Below are positions 42,252-50,457 of a stretch of 64,000 nt of DNA, in pieces (position 1 is the first letter of the stretch; every line of letters begins with the position of its first letter). This DNA is from Pseudosulfitobacter sp. DSM 107133 (GTDB taxonomy: Bacteria > Pseudomonadota > Alphaproteobacteria > Rhodobacterales > Rhodobacteraceae), in the NCBI RefSeq assembly GCF_022788695.1, contig NZ_CP085159.1, positions 62,001-126,000 on the forward strand, given 5' to 3'. Made by a program: the position numbers and the translations under genes. Below the pieces are notes generated by a model that saw only the letters and a program-made list of their open reading frames with translations, had not been told where the DNA came from and ran no database searches.

Positions 42252-42680
42252 CTATGCGCCGATTGCATCGTGGTCGGTCAGACACTCTGAGTGATCGCGC
42301 AAGACCTCGAGAACCTTACAATCCGCGGTATTGCCTCCACTGCATTCGTGGATCATGCGCTTCAGTTCGGTCTGCAGCGCTTTCAAGCGATCCATCCGCA
42401 ATTCGACCTGTTTGAGTTGTCGACGAGCGATGGAGTCGGCCTCGTGGCAAGATCGATCCGGATTGTCGCTAAGATCAAGTAGCTCGCGGATCGCCTCCAG
42501 CGGAAATCCCAACTGGCGCGCGTGTCGAATAAATGACAAGCGGTCGACTTCGGCGTCACCGTAACGCCGTTGCCCCCCTTCTGTGCGACCCGGTTCGGGC
42601 ATCAACCCGATCTGTTCGTAATACCGGATGGTCTGAACTTTTGTTCCGGTCTTCTTTCCCAAACTTCCAATTGTAAGCAT
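42252..42680 (-). CDS. MerR-family divalent-metal sensor, CadR/ZntR-like
   Basis: The 142-residue protein has the MerR DNA-binding domain (SLGKKTGTKVQTIRYYEQIG). It has cysteines 78, 113 and 121, the positions that bind Zn, Cd or Pb in ZntR and CadR, plus Cys133 in the tail. GGAGG precedes the ATG. A longer frame without ribosome binding site extends upstream. It is divergent from the SCO operon, whose promoter carries a CTCTAG dyad, and is a likely controller of the promoters at 37064, 39385 and 57889. Confidence 0.88.
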   Translation of the reverse strand: MLTIGSLGKKTGTKVQTIRYYEQIGLMPEPGRTEGGQRRYGDAEVDRLSFIRHARQLGFPLEAIRELLDLSDNPDRSCHEADSIARRQLKQVELRMDRLKALQTELKRMIHECSGGNTADCKVLEVLRDHSECLTDHDAIGA

Positions 42681-42784
42681 GTGACCTCCATATCTATAGT
42701 GTTGGTAGCTATAGCTATTGGCATGCACAAGCCACTGGTCTGTTCACGGGTCCGTGACAAACCGCCTCTGTGCCAAGAAACAGC

Positions 42785-42815
42785 TTGAACCTCTAGCAGC
42801 TAGAACATTTAGAAT
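42785..42815 (+). promoter_or_regulatory. MerR-type promoter of the SCO/Dsb/PCu(A)C operon
   Basis: -35 TTGAAC (42785-42790) and -10 TAGAAT (42810-42815) are 19 bp apart. The spacer holds CTCTAG-CAG-CTAGAA. It lies about 100 bases from the divergent sensor gene and about 40 bases before the first SCO gene. Strength of the -10 and dyad makes this one of the clearest of the set. Confidence 0.87.
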
Positions 42816-42852
42816 TCACGAAAAATGGGCGGAATCGGGCGCAAAACGACCA

Positions 42853-43449
42853 ATGAGATTATCTGCGTTACAAAAAGTGCTTTGGGGACTCGCTGCGATC
42901 GCGATCGTGGGGTTCGTCTGGCTGCAAGTTTCTACCAGAGTCGAACAGCGCGCTTATGAGCCCGCGTTCCGGGCGGATTTCGAACTGACCGATCATAATG
43001 GGATGGTCCAAACAGACGAATATCTCGCAGGGCGCTGGATGCTCGTTTTCTTTGGCTTTGCGAATTGCCCCGACGTGTGCCCCACAACTCTGGCGGAGGT
43101 AGCCGCTGTGATGGACGGGCTCGGCTCCGATGCGACACAAGTCCAGCCGCTTTTTATCTCGATTGATCCAGAACGCGACACGCCGCAAGCGCTTGCTGAG
43201 TTTATCCCATATTTTGACGCAAACATCATCGGACTGACAGGCACCGCTGATCAAATTGAGAGAACGTCCAAGACATTTCGCATCTACTACGAAAAGATTG
43301 AGGAAGCCGCTTCGCCCGACGGATACACGATGGGGCATTCGTCTCAGCTGTTTCTCTTTGATCCGCAAGGCGGATATGTCGGTGCCTGGACATATGGCAC
43401 GCCGGCAGAGGAGATCCTTGCCGATCTGAAGGCGCGGATGTCGATATGA
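42853..43449 (+). CDS. SCO1/SenC-family copper protein, copy 1
   Basis: The 198-residue protein has an N-terminal anchor (VLWGLAAIAIVGFVWLQV) and a thioredoxin-like fold with the copper site NCPDVCPTT, the later DPERDTP and the His in MGHSSQLFLFD. SCO proteins load copper into the CuA site of cytochrome oxidase or act as thiol reductants. The ATG at 42853 has no good ribosome binding site. No other in-frame ATG is better. It overlaps the next gene by four bases. Confidence 0.9.
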   Translation: MRLSALQKVLWGLAAIAIVGFVWLQVSTRVEQRAYEPAFRADFELTDHNGMVQTDEYLAGRWMLVFFGFANCPDVCPTTLAEVAAVMDGLGSDATQVQPLFISIDPERDTPQALAEFIPYFDANIIGLTGTADQIERTSKTFRIYYEKIEEAASPDGYTMGHSSQLFLFDPQGGYVGAWTYGTPAEEILADLKARMSI

Positions 43450-43871
43450 GCCGGGTGATGTCAAAAGAGACGGCTTTGACCGCCGCGTGGATCGTCGCTT
43501 TGGGGAGTTCCTTGGCCGTGCTCTATATCGGTGAGGTTCTGGGGCAGGCTCCGTGCAATCTGTGCTGGTTTCAGCGTGCGTTTATGTTCCCTCTGGCCGT
43601 CCTTCTGGGCCTTGGTCTGTGGTTCGAGGATCATCGGGTCGGTCGCTACGGCGTTGCGCTTGCCCTCGGTGGCGCTGCCATCGCGCTTTGGCATCTTGGT
43701 CTCTATACTGGAGTTCTGCCCGAGCCGATCCAACCCTGCACGGCGACTGGCCCGTCCTGCACCGGCGACAATCAGCTGTTTCTTGGAATCCCTATCCCGC
43801 TGTTGGCGCTGATTGCCTTTGCGTTTATCGGGTTCTTGTCATTTTTCTCTCTGAAGGAGCCGCGCGCGTGA
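43446..43871 (+). CDS. DsbB/BdbC-family disulfide bond formation protein
   Basis: The 141-residue protein has four hydrophobic segments, the redox pair in GQAPCNLCWFQRAFMFP and the second pair in QPCTATGPSC. The short form and the pairing with an adjacent DsbA-like protein are typical of BdbC/BdbD. It oxidises its partner using quinone. It overlaps both neighbours by four bases (ATGA and GTGA), so it is firmly inside the operon. Confidence 0.9.
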   Translation: MSRVMSKETALTAAWIVALGSSLAVLYIGEVLGQAPCNLCWFQRAFMFPLAVLLGLGLWFEDHRVGRYGVALALGGAAIALWHLGLYTGVLPEPIQPCTATGPSCTGDNQLFLGIPIPLLALIAFAFIGFLSFFSLKEPRA

Positions 43872-44527
43872 AAAACAAATCTCTAGTTCTATCGGTCTTA
43901 CTTGTCGGCCTTGCAGTCTTTGCCGCCGCCGTTTGGTATCAGTCCCGCCCCGCCCCGGTCGCTCAGGTCGAACCGGTCCAGCCCGAGGTCGCAGAAGCAT
44001 TGATGCGTCCCTACTCCCCCATCATGGGACCGAAAGACGCGCCCGTGACAATCGTAGAGTTCTTCGACCCTGCGTGCGAAGCCTGTCGGGCATTCTACCC
44101 AGTGATCAAGGAGATCATGGCGGAGCACGGCGATCAGGTTCGCGTCGTTCTGCGATACACGCCATTTCATGGCGCCGCTTCCGAAGAAGCGATCAGGGTG
44201 ATGGAAGCCGCGCGCATGCAGGACGTATATATTCCGGTCAAAGAAGCGATCCTCGAATTTCAGCCACGATGGGCATCCCACGGTGAACCAGCGCCCGGAT
44301 TGATCCTTGGCATTGCAGAGCAGGCCGGTCTGAACGTAGAAGTCGCAAAAAACCAGATGAAAGCGCCCCAGACGCTCGCAATCCTTAATCAGGATCGTGC
44401 GGATGTGGAGACAATGGGCGTGCGTCAGACACCAACGTTCTATGTGAATGGCAAACCGCTTGACCCGTTCGGAGCCGACGAGCTGCGCGCCTTGGTTGCG
44501 GCCGAAGTCGCGGCGGCCGGGTCGTGA
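43868..44527 (+). CDS. DsbA/BdbD-family thiol:disulfide oxidoreductase
   Basis: The 219-residue product starts at a GTG overlapping the BdbC stop. It has an anchor helix (VLSVLLVGLAVFAAAVWY), then a thioredoxin fold with FFDPACEACRAFYP, an active site CEAC rather than the usual CPHC or CPYC, and a cis-Pro loop RQTPTFYVNG. It should form disulfides in exported proteins, perhaps the SCO and PCu(A)C proteins of this operon. Confidence 0.9.
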   Translation: MKNKSLVLSVLLVGLAVFAAAVWYQSRPAPVAQVEPVQPEVAEALMRPYSPIMGPKDAPVTIVEFFDPACEACRAFYPVIKEIMAEHGDQVRVVLRYTPFHGAASEEAIRVMEAARMQDVYIPVKEAILEFQPRWASHGEPAPGLILGIAEQAGLNVEVAKNQMKAPQTLAILNQDRADVETMGVRQTPTFYVNGKPLDPFGADELRALVAAEVAAAGS

Positions 44528-44555
44528 TCAGAAGACTGATTTTAGGAGCAAACCT

Positions 44556-45020
44556 TTGAAATCAACCGTTGCAGCCATCGCACTTGCATTCAGTGTGTTT
44601 GTCGGATTACCGACCACCTCTTTCGCTGGCTCTGAGGATATTGTCGTTGAAGACGCATGGGCCCGCGCGTCCATCGGCATCAACCGTCCAGGTGCGGCCT
44701 ACATGACACTGCGCAATACGGGGACCGATCCAGTGACACTGGTGGAGCTGGAAACGCCGCTCGCCATGATGCCTGACATTCATGAGACCAAGACCGACGC
44801 AAATGGCGTCAGTTCCATGGGCCCAGTCGGTGAAATCACCATCCCAGCGGGCGAAAGTGTCGCGCTTGAGCCAGGTGGCATGCATGCCATGCTGATGCGA
44901 TTGCAAACCAAGATGGTGGAAGGCGAGACCTTTCCGCTGAGACTGAACTTTGCCGATGGCGGGACGCTGACCGTTGATGTTCCTATTCTTGGTATTGCGG
45001 CGCGTGGGCCTGAGGGGTGA
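44556..45020 (+). CDS. PCu(A)C copper chaperone
   Basis: The 154-residue protein has a signal peptide (AAIALAFSVFVGLPTTSFA) and the copper site pattern of the family: His in IHETK, Met in SSM, then after 21 residues HAM. It binds Cu(I) in the periplasm and gives it to oxidase assembly with SCO. The start is a TTG seven bases after AGGAG, since no ATG lies before the signal peptide. It overlaps the second SCO gene by one base. Confidence 0.9.
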   Translation: MKSTVAAIALAFSVFVGLPTTSFAGSEDIVVEDAWARASIGINRPGAAYMTLRNTGTDPVTLVELETPLAMMPDIHETKTDANGVSSMGPVGEITIPAGESVALEPGGMHAMLMRLQTKMVEGETFPLRLNFADGGTLTVDVPILGIAARGPEG

Positions 45021-45643
45021 TGAGCCGACGCAACCTCTTCACCTATGGTGCCGCAGTCACCGTCGCGCTTGCGCTCGCGCTGTTCATCGGCTGGTGGCGT
45101 GTGGACGGTCCCGGCGCGCCTGAACCGGTGGCTCAGCGACCTTTGCCGCTTACCCAGATGGAATTCCAGATGACTGATCAAGGCGGTGAAACTGTCGGAC
45201 CTGCGTCGCTTCTGGGCAATCCATCCATGGTGTTTTTTGGCTTTACATACTGCCCCGATGTTTGCCCCACCACATTGTCGGATATCTCTGGCTGGCTTGA
45301 CGATCTTGGGGAAGCCGTCGCGGAGATGAATGTCGTGTTCATCACGGTCGATCCGGAGCGCGACACCGTGGACGCCATGGCAGAGTATGTCAGCTATTTT
45401 CACCCAGCGATCCAAGGCTGGAGTGGGACGCTGGAAGAGACAGCACGCGCTGCTGAAGGTTTCCGTGCGAGCTATGAGAAGGTCGCGACAGACGGCGACT
45501 ATACGATGAACCACACGGCGAGCGTTTTTCTCTTCGATGCTGAGGGACAGTTTGCGAGCATCATCGATTACCATGAACCGCGAGAATTCGCAGCGCCGAA
45601 GATCCGCCGTGTTCTCGCAAGAGCAGAAGAAGAAACGTCATGA
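45020..45643 (+). CDS. SCO1/SenC-family copper protein, copy 2
   Basis: The 207-residue protein has an N-terminal anchor (GAAVTVALALALFIGWW) and the site YCPDVCPTTLSD, then DPERDTV and the His in TMNHTASVFLFD. It differs clearly from copy 1, and the two flank a DsbB-DsbA-PCu(A)C block. The ATG overlaps the chaperone stop (TGATG). A GTG one codon upstream is an alternative start. SCO with PCu(A)C is the standard team for copper insertion into cytochrome oxidase. Confidence 0.9.
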   Translation: MSRRNLFTYGAAVTVALALALFIGWWRVDGPGAPEPVAQRPLPLTQMEFQMTDQGGETVGPASLLGNPSMVFFGFTYCPDVCPTTLSDISGWLDDLGEAVAEMNVVFITVDPERDTVDAMAEYVSYFHPAIQGWSGTLEETARAAEGFRASYEKVATDGDYTMNHTASVFLFDAEGQFASIIDYHEPREFAAPKIRRVLARAEEETS

Positions 45644-47013
45644 AATTGAGATACCTTGCCGTCGGCGTCGCAGCGGCAGGCGTTGCTGTCGCGTTGATAA
45701 TGGGGCTCCCGACCAATTGGAAAATGGCACCTGTCCCGGAAGCGCTTGTTGCGGTGTCTGATTGGCAGCCCGCGCCGTTGCAGAGCCCGGCAATGCGAAC
45801 TCAACCGCTGATGCCCTTCGAGCTAACGGTTGTTAGATCGGACACAGTCGCTTGGGCACCAGAACCGCCATCGCGTCCAGTCCTTGATGTGGCTTTGCCA
45901 GAGACCAAACCTCCAATGGAGATGTGGTCGGGCAGTTTGTCCTCAGGTGAAACCCTGGACGCCTTGCTATCCAAAGCAGGCCTCTCTGCACCCGATCGCG
46001 CCGAGGTGGCGCTGGCGCTGGCCGCGGAATATGACCTGCGCAAGCTCAAACCGGGATATGGGATTGAGGTTGAAACGTCGCTTTCGGGGTCGCTCAGACG
46101 GGTGGTATTGTCCGTCGACGCAGGCGTGCAAATCGAAGCCGTGTTTGCAGATGAGATTGCCATACGGAAGATCGTGCCTGAGCCCGACCTGGTTCTGCGT
46201 GCGGCGGACACGACGGTGGGAACCTCGATCTTTGCAACCCTTGCATCGGCAGATATTCCGGCGCAATTTGCCGTAGACTTGGCTGAGATGTTGGGCGGGA
46301 CTGTCGATTTCCGACGTGATCTGAAAGGCGGCGAGCGGCTACAGTTGATGTGGCGCGAGGACACGCTCGGCGACCAGGTTATCAGACAGCCTCGCCTGTC
46401 TTTCGCCGCGCTGGCCATAGATGAAACCCTCTATGAAATCGTGTGGCCTGACGACAAATCCGGAAACGCGACGATTTTTGTTGATGGGGAATTGCTACGG
46501 GTGTTTGCACAACCCGTGAAGGGCGCGCGGCTGAGTTCGGTATACGGCAATCGCAGGCACCCGGTTTTTGGGGATGTGCGCATGCACACCGGGGTTGATT
46601 TTGCGGCGCCCCAAGGGACGCCAGTCTACGCAACGGCACCGGGCCGCATCTCGTTTATTGGGCGGCGCGGCGGCTATGGGCGCGTGGTCGAGATCGCGCA
46701 TGGTTCCGACACCATGACCCGCTATGCGCATTTGAGTTCTACGCCTGAAGGTCTCTCCATCGGGGACCGGGTTGCCGCAGGCGACATGATCGGCCGCGTT
46801 GGCGCCACAGGCACGGCGACCGGTCCAAACCTGCATTATGAAGTGCGCGTAGATGGCCGTCCGACAGATCCGATGTCAGAAGAACGGCTTGCCGAAGTGG
46901 CAAGCGCAGAAGGAACCAATTCAGACATTGTGTCGCGCCTTGAAGACAGCCGAGCGCAGTTTTCAGGATTGCTGGACACCGACGTCGCCACCGCGACATC
47001 AGAAAGGCTCTAG
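45640..47013 (+). CDS. M23 (LytM-type) peptidoglycan endopeptidase
   Basis: The 457-residue protein has an N-terminal anchor helix, a long middle region with a LysM-like or OapA-like part (GETLDALLSKAGLS), and a C-terminal M23 domain. The Zn site is complete: RHPVFGDVRMHTGVDFAAP, the catalytic His in RYAHLS and LHYEV. It cuts peptide cross-links in the wall. It overlaps the SCO gene by four bases and is followed three bases later by the DUF411 gene. Confidence 0.9.
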   Translation: MKLRYLAVGVAAAGVAVALIMGLPTNWKMAPVPEALVAVSDWQPAPLQSPAMRTQPLMPFELTVVRSDTVAWAPEPPSRPVLDVALPETKPPMEMWSGSLSSGETLDALLSKAGLSAPDRAEVALALAAEYDLRKLKPGYGIEVETSLSGSLRRVVLSVDAGVQIEAVFADEIAIRKIVPEPDLVLRAADTTVGTSIFATLASADIPAQFAVDLAEMLGGTVDFRRDLKGGERLQLMWREDTLGDQVIRQPRLSFAALAIDETLYEIVWPDDKSGNATIFVDGELLRVFAQPVKGARLSSVYGNRRHPVFGDVRMHTGVDFAAPQGTPVYATAPGRISFIGRRGGYGRVVEIAHGSDTMTRYAHLSSTPEGLSIGDRVAAGDMIGRVGATGTATGPNLHYEVRVDGRPTDPMSEERLAEVASAEGTNSDIVSRLEDSRAQFSGLLDTDVATATSERL

Positions 47014-47016
47014 AAC

Positions 47017-47466
47017 ATGAGACAACTATCGCTCGCAATTGCCTTCTTCCTCGGGCTCGCCACCCAGGCGCTCGCTGAAACCACGCCGATTGAGGTTAAT
47101 AAGACAAATGGCTGCGGTTGCTGCCTTGCGTGGATGGAGCACCTCGAAGAATACGGTTTTGCACCCACCGACGAAGATATGTTCGCCGGGCTTCTCGTCC
47201 GCTTCAAACTCGACAATGGCGTTCCGCAACGTATGGTGTCCTGTCACACGGGTCTCATCGATGGGTACGTGATCGAGGGCCATGTGCCCGCAGATGATAT
47301 TCGCAGGTTGCTCAGCGAGAGACCGGACGCTGTCGGCCTCGCGGTGCCAGGGATGCCGCTTGGCTCCCCCGGCATGGACCAGAGCCGCTGGCGCGAAGCT
47401 TATGACGTGTTTCTCATCAACAACGATGGAACGACGGAAGTGTTTGCCAGCTATCCCGGCGATTGA
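47017..47466 (+). CDS. DUF411 metal-binding protein, copy 2
   Basis: The 149-residue secreted protein has a signal peptide (SLAIAFFLGLATQALA), the cysteine block TNGCGCCLAWME, the Cys-His pair VSCHTG, the EGHVPADDI block and the Met loop PGMPLGSPGMD. It is the same architecture as copy 1 at 17311. It starts three bases after the M23 stop, in the ten-gene run. Its substrate metal is probably copper, by family and context. Confidence 0.9.
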   Translation: MRQLSLAIAFFLGLATQALAETTPIEVNKTNGCGCCLAWMEHLEEYGFAPTDEDMFAGLLVRFKLDNGVPQRMVSCHTGLIDGYVIEGHVPADDIRRLLSERPDAVGLAVPGMPLGSPGMDQSRWREAYDVFLINNDGTTEVFASYPGD

Positions 47467-47542
47467 GGGCTCGCACTATTCAATTCAAAGACGCCCATTC
47501 CCGCGTCACTTTGCGGTCCCTGGGCAGCGTGAAGGCCAGAGC

Positions 47543-48013
47543 ATGAAACACACGATAACTCTCGGGCTGGTGAGCACACTCAGTGCTGTCGTCGTGGATC
47601 AGGCGAGTAAAATGGCTGTCGTCGCAAACGCTTCTACACTGAGCTCCGGTGTTTCCGTCTTTCCTGGTTTCAATCTAGTCTACCATCGCAATGATGGCGT
47701 GACTTTTGGTCTGTTAAATGGTGCGCCATGGTGGGGGCTAGTATTACTGGCAACGGTTGTATGCCTATGGCTCGTAGTCCTGATGTTCAGAACGAAAGAA
47801 GAGGGCGAGGCCGTGGCCCATGGCCTGATCATTGGCGGAGCCTTGGGGAATGTTATTGATCGGATCAGAGTAGGCTCCGTCACCGATTTTCTGGACTTTT
47901 ATGTTTGGGATCTGCATTGGCCAGCCTTCAACCTCGCAGACACCGCTATTTTTTGCGGTGTCGCCCTGCTGCTGGCCTGGCCTGGGTTGAAAAGAACCCA
48001 ACCCGAGCAATGA
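47543..48013 (+). CDS. lspA: LspA, prolipoprotein signal peptidase II, copy 1
   Basis: The 156-residue membrane protein has four helices and the LspA blocks: HRNDGVTFGLL, GGALGNVIDRIR with the first catalytic Asp, and FNLADTAIF with the second. It removes signal peptides from lipoproteins. Copies in metal loci are known, for example pbrC in the lead-resistance operon. The ATG lies 76 bases after the DUF411 stop and the stop overlaps lnt. Confidence 0.92.
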   Translation: MKHTITLGLVSTLSAVVVDQASKMAVVANASTLSSGVSVFPGFNLVYHRNDGVTFGLLNGAPWWGLVLLATVVCLWLVVLMFRTKEEGEAVAHGLIIGGALGNVIDRIRVGSVTDFLDFYVWDLHWPAFNLADTAIFCGVALLLAWPGLKRTQPEQ

Positions 48014-49587
48014 CAGTAACTGTCGGAGAGAAAGACGATAACCGGCAAGTCGCGCGTGCACCTCTGCTGGTTCACGCCGGGATAGGTGTTTGCCTCGGTG
48101 CGCTTACTGTCCTGACTCTTCCACCCTTCTCCTTTCTCATACTTGCTCCGGCGACCTACGGAGCCTTGTTTCTTATTTTGCGAGGGCTTCGCTCTTTTCG
48201 CGCTGCGGTCACTGGTTGGACGTTTGGTCTGGGGTATTTCGCCGCTGGGATCTTCTGGATCGCGGAGAGCTTTTTTGTGGATGCGGACCGCTTTGGTCTG
48301 CTTGCCATTCCTGCGGTCGCCGGGTTAAGCGCGCTGCTTGCGTTCTTTCCCGCACTGGCCTCTTTCGCGTTTGCAGTGTTGGCGCGGTCGCGATTGTCTG
48401 AAGGTCTGGCCAGCCCTCTGCTCTTTGCAACATGCTGGACCGCCGCCGAATGGTTGCGCGGGCATGTCCTGACGGGATTCCCCTGGAACCTGTCAAGTTA
48501 TGCGCTCGTCGAATATGAGCCGCTGCGGCAACCGGCGGCGTGGATTGGCAGTTACGGTCTCGGCTTTCTCTTTGTTTTTCTGGTTGTTCTGCCAACCCAT
48601 CTGATTGCCAGTCGCAATAGTAGACGTCCGTGGGGCCTGGTCTTGGCGCTTGGGTTTGCCGCAAGCCTTTGGGGTGCAGGGCAAACCCGTCTCTGGCTTG
48701 GCATAGAAGAGCCGACAAACATCACTGTTCGGATTGTTCAGGGAAACGTGCCGCAGCAAGACAAGTGGCGTCCGGAACTGCGAGAAGAAACCGTATCACG
48801 GTACATTGACCTGTCGAGCCAGGGTGACGTTCCTGACATCGTATTGTGGCCTGAAACGGCCTATCCGGGGTTTCTGGACGAGGTTGAAGCAGATCGTCAG
48901 AGGATCATGCGCGCGCTCCCCCAATCAAGCATCCTCATGACCGGTGTGCCAGACCGGGTCGCGTCGGGCGCCAACACCCTCTACTTCAATACCGTCCAGG
49001 CATATGACACAAAGGGGCGCAGCCTTGGTGGCTATGCGAAACACAAACTGGTTCCTTTCGGCGAGTATGTTCCTTTTCGAAAATGGCTACCGTTTGAGCG
49101 TCTGACCGAAAGTCTTGGGGATTTTACACCGGGCCCAGGGCCACGCACCTTAGCCTTGCCTAGAATACCTTTTGTTGGCGTTGCGATATGCTACGAGATC
49201 ATTTTTCCGGGTCATGTGGTCGATGATGCCATTCGTCCGGACTGGATATTCAATGCCACAAACGATGCATGGTTTGGAACATCAATCGGACCGGAACAGC
49301 ATTTGGCGGCGGCACGGATGCGCGCTGTCGAAGAAGGCTTGCCAGTGCTTCGCGCCGCAAACACCGGCATTTCCGCAGTCATTGATGCCAGAGGCCGCGT
49401 GTTGGCCAGCCTTGACCTTGAGCAGACTGGAGTCCTAGACGTGCCTCTGCCCCCGGCCCTGCCAAGGACACTCTATGCCCGCTTCGGTGACTGGACGCTT
49501 TTGTCGCTGGTTTTGACATGTTGGTTTCTGGGTGTAGGCCTGCCTGCTATCGCAAAGAAGTTATTGGCCACTCGGAAAGGGGTCTGA
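48010..49587 (+). CDS. lnt: Lnt, apolipoprotein N-acyltransferase
   Basis: The 525-residue protein has about six membrane segments and a nitrilase-like periplasmic domain. The catalytic triad is in PETAYPGFL (Glu), KHKLVPFGEYVP (Lys) and ICYEIIFP (Cys). It N-acylates lipoproteins, the last maturation step after LspA. The ATG overlaps the lspA stop (ATGA), so the two enzymes are made together. Lnt is usually coded with housekeeping genes. Here it is in a metal-resistance run and may be a second copy. Confidence 0.93.
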   Translation: MTVTVGEKDDNRQVARAPLLVHAGIGVCLGALTVLTLPPFSFLILAPATYGALFLILRGLRSFRAAVTGWTFGLGYFAAGIFWIAESFFVDADRFGLLAIPAVAGLSALLAFFPALASFAFAVLARSRLSEGLASPLLFATCWTAAEWLRGHVLTGFPWNLSSYALVEYEPLRQPAAWIGSYGLGFLFVFLVVLPTHLIASRNSRRPWGLVLALGFAASLWGAGQTRLWLGIEEPTNITVRIVQGNVPQQDKWRPELREETVSRYIDLSSQGDVPDIVLWPETAYPGFLDEVEADRQRIMRALPQSSILMTGVPDRVASGANTLYFNTVQAYDTKGRSLGGYAKHKLVPFGEYVPFRKWLPFERLTESLGDFTPGPGPRTLALPRIPFVGVAICYEIIFPGHVVDDAIRPDWIFNATNDAWFGTSIGPEQHLAAARMRAVEEGLPVLRAANTGISAVIDARGRVLASLDLEQTGVLDVPLPPALPRTLYARFGDWTLLSLVLTCWFLGVGLPAIAKKLLATRKGV

Positions 49588-49588
49588 C

Positions 49589-49756
49589 GTGATTGTAATC
49601 ATTATGACATTAATCGGGGCGTTCTGGGGCGCATACCTTGCAAAAAAACGTAAAGGCAATCGACTTGACATCGCTCAACATGCTGCGAGTTCTGCCATTC
49701 TGTTTTGTTTGATCGGATTGTTTGCCACGATCATGATCGCCCGGATTCTTGGATAG
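49589..49756 (+). CDS. 55-residue two-span membrane protein after lnt
   Basis: The product starts at a GTG one base after the lnt stop and reads VIVIIMTLIGAFWGAYLAKK, then a charged loop RKGNRLDIAQHAAS and a second helix AILFCLIGLFATIMI. Two helices with a basic loop predict a hairpin with its loop in the cytoplasm. The frame has coding character and a clear stop. I recall similar unnamed proteins next to alphaproteobacterial Lnt genes, but no function. Confidence 0.7.
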   Translation: MIVIIMTLIGAFWGAYLAKKRKGNRLDIAQHAASSAILFCLIGLFATIMIARILG

Positions 49757-49915
49757 TCTGGTTGTTGGGCGGCGTTGTGGGTAATTCAACCGGCTGTCCG
49801 GTTCGAGCGATCGAGTCCCCTTCGATGCTCGCTATGGTTCTCGTGATGGCGATACCCGTCCTGCAACTTTACTGAACACCAATGGTCGACGGCTCAGCCC
49901 ATTTTTGGACCAGGA

Positions 49916-50377
49916 TCAATCGGATCCCTTGATATGGTTTTCGAAAGCTATCAACGTTGCCTCGCTGACATGGTGTTCGATGCCTTCGGCATCACGCTCG
50001 GCCGTTACTTCGTCAATCCCGAGGCTTTGCAGAAATGCGACCACGATCCTGTGGCGCCTGCGGCAGGCCTCAGCGAGGGCCTGGCCTCTTTCGGTCAGGA
50101 AAATCGAGCGGTATTTTTCACGGCGCACCAGCCCTGCTTGCTTCAGGCGCGAGATGTTCTTGGTCACCGTCGGTGCTTTGACCCCCAGCCGCTCTGCGAT
50201 ATCGACCGGTCGCGCCTCCCCATGGGCTTCAATCAACTCCGCGATCAGCTCCACATAATCTTCCGCCATCTCGCTTTCATGCGCATTGCGCACGTTGGCG
50301 AATCCGTCGGCCTGGGCTTCGGGATCGCGGGAATCAGGCGTGAAATCTTCACGCGTCTGTGATGCGCCGGACGACAT
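49916..50377 (-). CDS. mntR: MntR-like DtxR-family metalloregulator
   Basis: The 153-residue protein has the winged helix (ARPVDIAERLGVKAPTVTKNISRL) and the ligand residues of MntR: EDYVELI in the first helix and the later His, Glu and EHH. There is no C-terminal SH3 domain as in DtxR/IdeR, so Mn(II) sensing is more likely than Fe(II), though not certain. The ATG at 50377 lacks a clear binding site. A GTG at 50443 inside the operator is the other option. It is divergent from the diheme operon with the dyad between. Confidence 0.85.
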   Translation of the reverse strand: MSSGASQTREDFTPDSRDPEAQADGFANVRNAHESEMAEDYVELIAELIEAHGEARPVDIAERLGVKAPTVTKNISRLKQAGLVRREKYRSIFLTERGQALAEACRRRHRIVVAFLQSLGIDEVTAERDAEGIEHHVSEATLIAFENHIKGSD

Positions 50378-50432
50378 ATGACGACTTTGCCCGATGGTTG
50401 ATGGATTGACAACAAGTTGGCTTTGGGTAGAT

Positions 50433-50452
50433 AAGTTAGACACGTCTAACTT
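50433..50452. promoter_or_regulatory. DtxR/MntR-type operator
   Basis: AAGTTAGACACGTCTAACTT is a nine-base inverted repeat around a two-base centre. Its GTTAGAC/GTCTAAC half-sites resemble DtxR-family boxes. It lies six bases before the diheme cytochrome gene, between that gene and the regulator, so binding would control the rightward operon and perhaps the regulator itself. Confidence 0.8.
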
Positions 50453-50457
50453 TTTGA

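Noticed and set aside
42193..42294. 33-codon frame after the CbiM-like gene
   Set aside because: It has only a weak distant AAGG, overlaps the 3' end of the MerR-family gene and shows no coding features.
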